A stretch of 8,816 nt of DNA, from positions 178 to 8,993 of the forward strand of contig DNGN01000032.1 of assembly GCA_003486225.1 (NCBI GenBank). Direction: 5' to 3'. Below, piece by piece: positions 1 to 6,488 of this stretch (the stretch's first letter is position 1; each line of letters opens with the position of its first letter). The position numbers and the translations under genes are program-made. The DNA comes from Chloroflexota bacterium. GTDB taxonomy: Bacteria > Chloroflexota > Anaerolineae > Anaerolineales > UBA11579. The notes under the pieces were generated by a model. It worked only from the letters and a program-made list of their open reading frames with translations, was not told the DNA's origin and did not search any database.

Positions 1-110
1 TCCCTGCCCGTTTGCATTTTCTCGAGTACCTCTGGACTTGCTGTATCAAAATCGGGTAATATGAATGTACCTTTCAGCTCTCATGGTTGCCAGAGTTGAC
101 TATTTTTTTA

Positions 111-116
111 AGGAGG
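111..116 (+). promoter_or_regulatory. Shine-Dalgarno AGGAGG that sets the start at 122
   Basis: A perfect AGGAGG lies five bases before the ATG at 122 and only two before the adjacent in-frame ATG at 119. The paralogous gene at 755 has the same motif at the same five-base distance, so 122 is preferred. A more distant in-frame ATG at 65 has no comparable site. Confidence 0.8.
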
Positions 117-121
117 AAATG

Positions 122-565
122 ATGAAACAAAAGGGGCCGCTTTATATCCATGGGCCAGTTCATATCTTCAATCCCATCCCTGAATTCGATATCTTGATAA
201 AAGATCTACACGAAGAGCCGGTTATACCAACTTCTTCTGATATTGACCCAAAATTAAATCTCGAGGGTCTCAAACGCGTGGCCGATATTTTCATTTTTCA
301 GAAGAACCGAAACCCCTATGATCCTGAGTACCAGGTCGATGATTTCAAAGGTTCCATCATCACCCTGGTGGTAGACATCCCAGACAGTATTCGAAAAGAG
401 TTCGTCCCCAGTACCTTGAAGCTGCTTTATTACGATAAGCATAAAAAATTGTGGGTTGCCTTTGCGGATGAAGATGTCAGAATCTTGAATTCGGTTGCTG
501 TGGTCTCACTAAAAAGCTGGATAAAAGATCCGCCGCTTGGCTGGGGTGGCGATCATCCACACTAG
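122..565 (+). CDS. Small beta-rich protein with WIKDPPxGWGGD tail, paralog 1
   Basis: The protein has 147 residues from the ATG at 122; a longer frame opens at 65 but lacks a ribosome binding site. I do not recognise a named family. No signal peptide or membrane segment is visible, so it is probably cytoplasmic. The middle reads as alternating beta strands: VADIFIFQK, then ITLVVDIP, then LKLLYYDKHKKLWVAF. This pattern (hydrophobic strand, IP, YYD, charged turn, W) resembles ZU5-like or Ig-like sandwich modules in which a YYDxxxxxW hairpin is followed by a final strand. It ends in LKSWIKDPPLGWGGD plus HPH. The next gene is a clear paralog: 14 of the last 20 residues are identical and VAD-FQK and YYDK-KK-W are shared. 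The DNA is AT-richer than the downstream operons. Function is unknown; a ligand- or partner-binding role is only an inference. Confidence 0.8.
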   Translation: MKQKGPLYIHGPVHIFNPIPEFDILIKDLHEEPVIPTSSDIDPKLNLEGLKRVADIFIFQKNRNPYDPEYQVDDFKGSIITLVVDIPDSIRKEFVPSTLKLLYYDKHKKLWVAFADEDVRILNSVAVVSLKSWIKDPPLGWGGDHPH

Positions 566-685
566 ATTTAGTATCAACTTAAGCCCTACCGCCTAATTCT
601 TTGGAACCAGGTCGGCAGCTAATCTCGGATATCATAAATATAGAGAACTCTTATCCAATAACGTTTCTATTTCATAAAAATGGGT

Positions 686-691
686 TATTAT
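686..691 (+). promoter_or_regulatory. Candidate -10 element (TATTAT) for the second small gene
   Basis: TATTAT matches the sigma-70 -10 consensus at five of six positions and lies in the AT-rich gap between the two small genes. No good -35 is seen at the proper distance, so activator dependence or a false match are both possible. Transcription would start near 697-698, inside the palindrome at 692-707. Confidence 0.35.
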
Positions 692-707
692 ATTTACGAG
701 TGTAAAT
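692..707. promoter_or_regulatory. 16-base palindrome, candidate operator
   Basis: ATTTAC-GAGT-GTAAAT is a perfect inverted repeat with 6-base arms and a 4-base centre. Its size and form suit a dimeric repressor such as a TetR-type regulator. It directly follows the candidate -10 and covers the expected transcription start, where a bound protein would block initiation. No regulator gene is in the window, so the binding protein is unknown. As an RNA hairpin it would be weak and has no T-tract, so a terminator is less likely. Confidence 0.4.
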
Positions 708-743
708 CTTATTCAGGGAACAGCTCATCCCATTAATTAGATT

Positions 744-749
744 AGGAGG
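744..749 (+). promoter_or_regulatory. Shine-Dalgarno AGGAGG of the second small gene
   Basis: A perfect AGGAGG with a five-base spacer to the ATG at 755 gives a strong, unambiguous translation start. Confidence 0.8.
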
Positions 750-754
750 ACAGT

Positions 755-1183
755 ATGCAACGCAAAGTAACGCTCTCGCATGGAAACATCTCAGTACAGA
801 TCTTTGATGATGCCCTGGATGTCGTCAGTGAACCGCCAGCAGAAGCAAAAAACATAACCGGTTTTGCTAAAGTTTGGGTTGTAGCAGATGTGTATGTGTT
901 CCAGAAAGGCAAAGATCACAAAAAAGTTGCAAACCAGAGCGATACATTTCAGAACGAAGGCATTACTTTTGAAGTCCCTATTCCTGCATTCGTCTTGCAA
1001 GATAACTGGGTAAAAGAAAACTCCAAAGCGAAGCTTTCTTTGGTCTATTACGACAAGAATAAAAAGAAATGGATTAAGTTCAAGGACCAGGTTATCGATC
1101 TTGAAAAGAACAAGGCAACTGTCACCCTGAAAAAATGGATCAAAGATCCGCCAATGGGATGGGGAGGAGATACTTCACGCTAA
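755..1183 (+). CDS. Small beta-rich protein with WIKDPPxGWGGD tail, paralog 2
   Basis: The protein has 142 residues and no signal peptide or membrane segment. It is a paralog of the preceding gene. Shared landmarks in order are VADVYVFQK (about residues 43-51), an ITFEVPIP strand, LSLVYYDKNKKKWIKF, and the tail LKKWIKDPPMGWGGD ending in TSR. The two differ most at the N-terminus, at the very last residues and in the loop after FQK, and their DNA has diverged, so the duplication is not recent. The protein is rich in lysine. The gene has its own candidate promoter and operator in the 189-base gap before it, so the two copies may be regulated separately. It lies 103 bases before the cyclase gene on the same strand and read-through is possible. 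I do not recognise the family; the conserved tail suggests a binding surface, which is inference. Confidence 0.85.
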   Translation: MQRKVTLSHGNISVQIFDDALDVVSEPPAEAKNITGFAKVWVVADVYVFQKGKDHKKVANQSDTFQNEGITFEVPIPAFVLQDNWVKENSKAKLSLVYYDKNKKKWIKFKDQVIDLEKNKATVTLKKWIKDPPMGWGGDTSR

Positions 1184-1210
1184 AATTTCCCTGCCAACCT
1201 GCGTGTAAAA

Positions 1211-1232
1211 GGCCTGCGCATTGGCGTAGGCC
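1211..1232 (+). terminator. 9-bp hairpin after the small genes, possible weak terminator
   Basis: GGCCTGCGC and GCGTAGGCC pair over nine positions (one G-T) around an ATTG loop. The plus strand continues with GAAAAACA and has no T-tract, so it is not a canonical intrinsic terminator. It may attenuate read-through into the cyclase gene or stabilise the upstream mRNA 3' end. Confidence 0.35.
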
Positions 1233-1254
1233 GAAAAACAGGCGCGTGACATGC

Positions 1255-1263
1255 TGCTAAAAT
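1255..1263 (+). promoter_or_regulatory. Candidate extended -10 promoter of the cyclase operon
   Basis: TGCTAAAAT contains TG-N followed by TAAAAT, which matches the -10 consensus at five of six positions. The -35 position (about 1235-1240, AAAACA) is weak, as is common for extended -10 promoters. Transcription would begin near 1270 and leave a leader of about 17 bases. The -10 is embedded in the perfect 12-base palindrome CTAAAATTTTAG (1257-1268), which could also be an operator or merely AT-rich symmetry. Confidence 0.3.
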
Positions 1264-1286
1264 TTTAGTTTTTAAGGTGTCCTGGT

Positions 1287-4200
1287 GTGCATGTATTAGT
1301 ACCACAAAAGATCATCCGAGAATACCGAGCGGGCCAACGGAACGGTGAATTCCGTGCGATTGGGCTTTTCGTTGACATTTCCGGTTTCTCACGAATGACC
1401 AACGACCTGATGCAGTTGGGACAGCATGGAGCGGAGATCCTGGCCAACGGCATGCGTGAGGTCTTTGCCCCATTGGTCAACAGTGTTTACGCTCATCAAG
1501 GTTTCATCGCCACATTTGCAGGGGATGCTTTTACCGCTTTATTCCCCCTGGATCAGGAAAGTGCAACTGCCGCCCAGCATGCACTCTCGGCTGCCTGGGA
1601 AATCCAAACCCGTATCAAAGAACAAAAGCTCCAGATCACTGGCACCCAGGTCGATATTTCTACCCGGGTGGGATTGGCGTGCGGTGGGGTGTCTTGGGGA
1701 ATAGTGGACTCGGATGATGCAAACCGGGCCATATACTATTTTCGCGGCGACGCGGTAGAAAATTGTGCCGAAGCTGAAAGCCTGGCGGAGGCGGGCCAGA
1801 CGATCATCGATGTAGATACCCGCACCCTGTTGCTGGCAAATATCCAGTGTGAGGATGTTTCTGAATACTTCCGGGTCACGGAGGTCAATGATCTGCTCCC
1901 GCCAGGCGAGATAACCCAGCATGAGCAGGTTGATTTGGAAGTTGCTGGTTTGTTTTACCCGCAGGATTTGATCACCCAAACCTCCAGCGGGGAATTTCGT
2001 CAAACGGTCAACATGTTCATCAACCTGCCTACCGTCCGCACCGAAGAACAGCTCTCAATTTTTATTCAGTATATCTTCAATCTCCAAGATCAGTATGGAG
2101 GCTTGCTCAACCGGATCGATTTTGGCGACAAAGGGTCTCACCTGCTGTTGTTCTGGGGAGCGCCAATGGCCTACGAGAATGATATCGGCCGCGCCCTGAA
2201 CTTCATCCTGAGCCTGCAGACTGAAACCAGCATCCCGATTAAGGCCGGGATCACATACCAGATTGCCCATGCAGGTTTTATCGGTGCTCCGCTGCGGGAA
2301 GAATATACCTGCTATGGCCGTGGTGTCAATCTGGCTGCCCGATTTATGACAGCCGCACCCAGGGGTGAAGTTTGGATTGATGAAGCGATTGCCAAAAGGG
2401 TGGCCCATTACTTTGATGTTGAGTACATTGACGAACTAGCGCTCAAGGGGTTCGAAGAAAAACAAAAGGTTTATGCGCTCTACGAACGCAAAGAATCCCA
2501 GGAGCCCTACTACAAGGGCCCCTTTATAGGCCGGGAACAGGACAAGGCAATCCTGACAGAATATATTGCACCGCTCTGGCAGCCTTCCTACCCTGGGGCC
2601 ATGATTATTACTGGCGATGCAGGTATTGGAAAGAGCCGTTTGGTGTATGAATTCCTGCACGAATCCGAAATTTTTCAGCAGCACGACGCGACCATCGCAC
2701 TATGCCATACCGACCAGATGCTGCGCGATTCGTTCAACCCATTCCGATACTGGCTCAGACGTTATTTTGGTATTTCAGAGACCCAGGTTGAAGCCAGGAA
2801 TAAACGAGCCTTCAACCAGGTCCTGGACCAGCTGATTCATGAAGTACCAGACCCAGAGCTATCTGGAGAACTAGACCGGACCCGTTCATTTTTGGCCGCT
2901 CTGGTCAATTTATTTTGGCAAGACTCGCTGTATGAACAATTGGATCCTGAGAGCAGATATGAGAACACCATCATTGGCCTGATCTCGCTGATCAAAGCGG
3001 AGAGTCTCAGGCAGCCGGTTGTCATGCACCTCGAAGATATTCAGTGGATTGACGAAGACTCGAGAAGAGTCCTATCCCAATTGAACCGCGCCTTGCTGGC
3101 AGACCAGACTAAGATATACCCTGTTGCACTGATCTGCACTTCACGGATTCACGATGAAGAGCAGCCCCTGGGGCCGGATATTTCCCAGCAGAGCATGAAG
3201 CTGAAGCCGCTGGTTGATCAGGAGATCACCCGACTGACGGAGGCGTATCTGCAAGCCCCGGTGGAAGAAAACCTGGCGAAATATTTTTCCTCACTTTCGG
3301 AAGGCAACCCTTTCTATGCGGAACAAATTCTGCATTATCTTGAAGAAGAAGAATTGCTGGAAGAGAAGCAAGGTCAATGGAAGCTCAAGGCGGCAGAGGA
3401 ACTGCCGACCCCAACCGATGTCCGGTCGTTGCTGGTGGCGCGCATTGACCAGTTCCCAGGAGAGGTAAAAGACTTGGTGCAGAAGGCGGCCGTCCTGGGA
3501 AGAGAATTTGACAAATCGGTCTTGCTGCGCATGGCCGGGGATGACCAGATCACGAATGACAGGATCAGGTATCTTGAAAAAGCCGCCGTTTGGACGCAGA
3601 TCAATCCGGGGAAATACCTGTTTAGGAGCAACCTGCTGAAGGAATCGGCTTACCAGATGCAGATTTATACCCGGCGACAGAAGTTACATGCGGATGCGGC
3701 AAACGCGCTGGAAGGAATCTACGAAGAAGACCTGAAGCCGCATTACTATCAGCTGGCTCATCACGCAGAACTGGGCAAGCTGAGAGAAAAAGCCGGCCTT
3801 TATCTGCGCAAGGCAGGAAATTTGGCCTTCGAAAATTACCAGAACCAAGCTGCCATCGATTACCTCGGCAGGGCGCTGCAGCACACGGAAGCAAAAGATC
3901 TGACAACCCAGGTTTCCATTCTATTGGAACGTGAGAGGGTTAATAACATTTTAGGCCGCCGGGAAGAGCAGAAGAGGGATATTGAGCGCGCACGAGTGCT
4001 GGCCGAGAAGATTGACAATCTCCACTATTTATCCGAAGTCGCTGTGCGGCAAATTATGCTGAGCGGCAGCACGAGCGAGCCGAAAAAGATCTTGGGAGAT
4101 ATACCGGCAGCAATTGCCCTAGCCGAGAAAGCGCAGCGCCCAGAACTGATCGTCTCGATCAATATCTGGTGGGCAGATGTGTTACGCTTATCAGGGGATT

Positions 4201-5204
4201 ATGAAAATGCCCGCAAGATATTGTTCCAGGCCCGAGACTTGACCCAAAAGAATGAAGACTTACGCGGAGAATGTTCTACTCTCAATACCCTCAGTCTGGT
4301 TGAGATGGGTCTGGCGAATTTTCAGCAGGCCAGGTCTTATCTTGAAGAATGTCTCAGCATTTCCCAAGGTCAGGGTAATCTGTTGGCGCAAGCCCAGACC
4401 CTGAACAACCTGGGCGTTTTCGCCAGCGAGCAAGGAGATTATTCTTCGGCGTTATACTACTACCGGAATGCCCTGACACTCGCTCAAAAGATCGGTGCAA
4501 GGATGGGGGAAGGGATTTTGACCCTTAATTTGGGTTGGCTGGCAGGCATCATGGGCGATTTTCCTGCTTCGAGAGAATTTCTTGCTAAAAGTCATCGCAT
4601 CATGAATGAAATCGGAGACGGGCATGGAAAGGCAGCCGTTCTATTAAACCTGAGCCTTTTTGCGGGGGTAGAGGGTGATTACTCGCTGGCCAAAACTTAT
4701 GCTGAAGAAGGCCTGGCTTTTTCCCGTGAGCTGCAGTACCGCTCGGATGAAGCGGTTGGGCTTACGGTTCTTGGCCATGCCCTGACAGGCCTGGGCATGC
4801 TTCCACAAGCCAAAAAGGCATTTGAAGATGCCCTTGAGATCCGGCAGGGTATGGAGCAGACCAACCTGTGCTGTGAACCGATGGCAGGCCTGGCACTGAT
4901 TGGTTTGCTTCAGTCCGATCTGCCTGCAGCCGAAAAATCAGCTGCCCAGATCCTGGATCACCTGGCACAGGGGGGTACGTTGGAAGGCATCGACCACCCC
5001 AATTTTGTAAAGCTTGTTTGCTATAAAGTGCTGAAAGCCCTGGGTGATTCCCGGGCACAGCCTTTCCTGGAAGAGATTCGCACAACTTTAGAACAGCAAG
5101 CGGCCAAAATTCAGGACGATGAACTGCGCCAGTCTTTCATTGAAAATGTCCCCTGGCACCAGGAAATTCTGCAGGAATACCAACAAAAAATTGATCGCGC
5201 ATAA
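1287..5204 (+). CDS. ADCY10-like class III nucleotidyl cyclase: C1, C2, P-loop ATPase and TPR domains
   Basis: This 1305-residue protein starts with GTG at 1287, preceded by a partial ribosome site (AAGGTG). It probably makes cAMP from ATP in the cytoplasm. Residues about 22-200 are a C1-like cyclase domain with both metal aspartates, Asp30 (FVDISGF) and Asp80 (FAGD). Residues about 236-400 are a C2-like domain: Asn246 replaces the first metal aspartate, but Thr341, Asn348 and Arg352 (YTCYGRGVNLAAR) keep the substrate residues, with Arg276 where animal soluble cyclase has lysine. A STAND-like ATPase follows, with Walker A GDAGIGKS (443-450), Walker B VVMHLEDIQWID (578-589) and SEGNPFYAEQ (671-680). 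TPR repeats of about 40 residues fill roughly 850-1220. There are no membrane segments. Order and residue pattern match human ADCY10, so one catalytic site per chain is inferred. The phosphatase gene follows after 37 bases. cGMP production or inactivity cannot be excluded. Confidence 0.9.
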   Translation: MHVLVPQKIIREYRAGQRNGEFRAIGLFVDISGFSRMTNDLMQLGQHGAEILANGMREVFAPLVNSVYAHQGFIATFAGDAFTALFPLDQESATAAQHALSAAWEIQTRIKEQKLQITGTQVDISTRVGLACGGVSWGIVDSDDANRAIYYFRGDAVENCAEAESLAEAGQTIIDVDTRTLLLANIQCEDVSEYFRVTEVNDLLPPGEITQHEQVDLEVAGLFYPQDLITQTSSGEFRQTVNMFINLPTVRTEEQLSIFIQYIFNLQDQYGGLLNRIDFGDKGSHLLLFWGAPMAYENDIGRALNFILSLQTETSIPIKAGITYQIAHAGFIGAPLREEYTCYGRGVNLAARFMTAAPRGEVWIDEAIAKRVAHYFDVEYIDELALKGFEEKQKVYALYERKESQEPYYKGPFIGREQDKAILTEYIAPLWQPSYPGAMIITGDAGIGKSRLVYEFLHESEIFQQHDATIALCHTDQMLRDSFNPFRYWLRRYFGISETQVEARNKRAFNQVLDQLIHEVPDPELSGELDRTRSFLAALVNLFWQDSLYEQLDPESRYENTIIGLISLIKAESLRQPVVMHLEDIQWIDEDSRRVLSQLNRALLADQTKIYPVALICTSRIHDEEQPLGPDISQQSMKLKPLVDQEITRLTEAYLQAPVEENLAKYFSSLSEGNPFYAEQILHYLEEEELLEEKQGQWKLKAAEELPTPTDVRSLLVARIDQFPGEVKDLVQKAAVLGREFDKSVLLRMAGDDQITNDRIRYLEKAAVWTQINPGKYLFRSNLLKESAYQMQIYTRRQKLHADAANALEGIYEEDLKPHYYQLAHHAELGKLREKAGLYLRKAGNLAFENYQNQAAIDYLGRALQHTEAKDLTTQVSILLERERVNNILGRREEQKRDIERARVLAEKIDNLHYLSEVAVRQIMLSGSTSEPKKILGDIPAAIALAEKAQRPELIVSINIWWADVLRLSGDYENARKILFQARDLTQKNEDLRGECSTLNTLSLVEMGLANFQQARSYLEECLSISQGQGNLLAQAQTLNNLGVFASEQGDYSSALYYYRNALTLAQKIGARMGEGILTLNLGWLAGIMGDFPASREFLAKSHRIMNEIGDGHGKAAVLLNLSLFAGVEGDYSLAKTYAEEGLAFSRELQYRSDEAVGLTVLGHALTGLGMLPQAKKAFEDALEIRQGMEQTNLCCEPMAGLALIGLLQSDLPAAEKSAAQILDHLAQGGTLEGIDHPNFVKLVCYKVLKALGDSRAQPFLEEIRTTLEQQAAKIQDDELRQSFIENVPWHQEILQEYQQKIDRA

Positions 5205-5209
5205 TCGCA

Positions 5210-5227
5210 TGTGCAGCAATCTGCACA
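5210..5227 (+). promoter_or_regulatory. Intercistronic 7-bp hairpin between cyclase and phosphatase genes
   Basis: TGTGCAG-CAAT-CTGCACA is a perfect inverted repeat that nearly fills the 37-base gap between the cyclase stop and the phosphatase start at 5242. No T-tract follows, so it is unlikely to be a full terminator. It lies four bases before a weak GTGGTG ribosome site and could tune translation of the phosphatase or mRNA stability. It superficially resembles a CRP half-site pair (TGTG...CACA), but the spacing is two bases too long. Confidence 0.4.
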
Positions 5228-5241
5228 CAAGTGGTGACTGT

Positions 5242-6480
5242 ATGGACCCAAAATTTCTCACTAAAGTTCATTTATTTCATAATTTGCCTTTGGCTGATCT
5301 GGAAAAACTTGCGGCGCAAATGACAAAGCTGGAGATCCCGGCCGGGACGACTCTCTTTTCTGAAGGGGATATCGGCGATTATTTCTATGTCGTGGTGGAA
5401 GGCGAACTGGAGGTCATCAAAGCGGTTGGGACACCAAACGAACGCCTGATCGCTGTCCGCAAACAAGGAGAGTTTATTGGAGAGCTCAGCCTGATCAATC
5501 CTGCCGGGCTGCGCATGGCAAGTGTCAGCACCTCCATCGGGGCGAAGGTGTGGCAGCTCTCGCGCAAAGATTTCGAATCAGTCATCCATCAGAATCCATT
5601 ACTGGCCTATGAGATGGTGCGCGAGCTCAGCAAACGCCTGACCAATGCCCATGAATCCACGATTGCAGACCTGCAGGAAAAGAACCAGGAACTCACCAAG
5701 GCTTATCATGATCTGAAAGAGGCTCAGGAGCAAATCATTATCAAAGAACGTCTTGAGAAGGAATTGCAGGTTGCCAAAGAGATCCAGAAAAGTATTTTGC
5801 CTGAAATAATCCCTGCGCTGGATGAGATACTGTTTGGGGCCTATTTGCAGCCTGCCAGGGCGGTGGGAGGTGATTTTTTCGATATTTTCCCGCTTGGAGA
5901 ATCCACGTATGGGCTGATGATTGGCGATGTGGCGGATAAGGGAGTCCCGTCTTCACTCGTGATGGCCCAGACCCATGCCCTGATCTATGCCGAAGCCTGT
6001 CGCCAGCCGGATCCAGAGCAGGTGCTGCATAGGGTCAACCAACATATCCTGGAGATCAACCGCTCAGGTCTTTTTGTCACCGCGATTTATGGGGTTGTGG
6101 ATATAAAAGAGAAGACCTTCTGTTTTGCCAGGGCGGGACATGAAATCCCGCTCGCCATGCTGGACAACCAGCAACCACAGCTGATCCAATATCATCAGGG
6201 ACAGCCTTTGGGTTTGTTTGAAGAACCGGTGTTCGATGTGCAGAAAATTAAATTATTGCCTGGCTCCTCGCTGCTGCTTTACACGGATGGGCTGCTGGAT
6301 GTGCGCAGTGAGGGTGGCGACCAGTTTGGCATTCAGCGTCTGATGGAAGCCTATGCCTCAACCAGCCGGCTGGAACCCCAGGCGGCCTGCGATGATCTCT
6401 GGCAACAGCTGGCAGCATTCCAGGGGAACGCCGACCAGTATGATGATGTGACCATAATTGCGATTGGGGCTAAAGCCTAG
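5242..6480 (+). CDS. cNMP-binding domain plus PP2C/SpoIIE (RsbU-type) serine phosphatase
   Basis: The protein has 412 residues from the ATG at 5242. The frame opens at 5119, but that part lies over the cyclase gene; an ATG at 5209 is a less likely start. Residues about 5-125 are a Crp-type cNMP-binding domain whose phosphate cassette keeps Gly80-Glu81-Leu82 and Arg91, so ligand binding is plausible. A coiled coil (about 134-185) ends in LEKELQVAKEIQKSILP, the usual linker of RsbU-type enzymes. Residues about 195-412 are a PP2C/SpoIIE phosphatase with its acidic metal-binding motifs present: GGDFFD (Asp211, Asp214), IGDVADKG (Asp229, Asp232), ARAGHE, YTDGLLD (Asp349) and DQYDDVT (Asp401, Asp402). 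Relatives dephosphorylate anti-anti-sigma (STAS) proteins. Placed just after the cyclase, it is the likely cyclic-nucleotide effector. No STAS or anti-sigma gene is present here, so the substrate is encoded elsewhere. Confidence 0.92.
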   Translation: MDPKFLTKVHLFHNLPLADLEKLAAQMTKLEIPAGTTLFSEGDIGDYFYVVVEGELEVIKAVGTPNERLIAVRKQGEFIGELSLINPAGLRMASVSTSIGAKVWQLSRKDFESVIHQNPLLAYEMVRELSKRLTNAHESTIADLQEKNQELTKAYHDLKEAQEQIIIKERLEKELQVAKEIQKSILPEIIPALDEILFGAYLQPARAVGGDFFDIFPLGESTYGLMIGDVADKGVPSSLVMAQTHALIYAEACRQPDPEQVLHRVNQHILEINRSGLFVTAIYGVVDIKEKTFCFARAGHEIPLAMLDNQQPQLIQYHQGQPLGLFEEPVFDVQKIKLLPGSSLLLYTDGLLDVRSEGGDQFGIQRLMEAYASTSRLEPQAACDDLWQQLAAFQGNADQYDDVTIIAIGAKA

Positions 6481-6483
6481 CCC
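6467..6483. terminator. Hairpin at the convergent gene junction, weak terminator candidate
   Basis: GGGCTA-AAGCC-TAGCCC is a perfect 6-bp stem spanning the phosphatase stop codon. The two convergent operons leave only 8 bases between their stop codons, so any terminator must overlap coding sequence. Neither strand has a T-tract after the stem, so termination by this element is uncertain. Confidence 0.25.
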
Positions 6484-6488
6484 GATTG

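Noticed and set aside
1..121. Possible 3' end of an upstream gene, with short open frames ending at 59, 64 and 99
   Set aside because: All three frames stay open for under 34 codons and none gives a recognisable protein tail, so no partial gene can be supported. A TAATAT at 57-62 with TGGACT at 33-38 could be a promoter for the first small gene but matches only four of six positions in each box.
65..121. Longer start at 65 for the first small protein
   Set aside because: No ribosome site precedes 65, while AGGAGG sits five bases before 122. The extra residues have no counterpart in the paralog.
1179..1265. Direct repeat GCTAAAATTT at 1179-1188 and 1256-1265
   Set aside because: Ten bases of AT-rich sequence repeated once, one copy spanning a stop codon; this is compatible with chance, and no attachment-site or insertion signature surrounds it.
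5210..5227. CRP-type binding site in TGTGCAGCAATCTGCACA
   Set aside because: The TGTG and CACA halves are 10 bases apart instead of the 8 seen in TGTGA-N6-TCACA, the A and T of the half-sites are replaced, and the location between co-directional genes suits an RNA hairpin better.
5119..5241. Longer start for the phosphatase gene
   Set aside because: Most of this part overlaps the cyclase gene in another frame, and the translation before 5242 is not domain-like, whereas MDPKFLTKVHLFHNLP is a typical start of a cNMP-binding domain.
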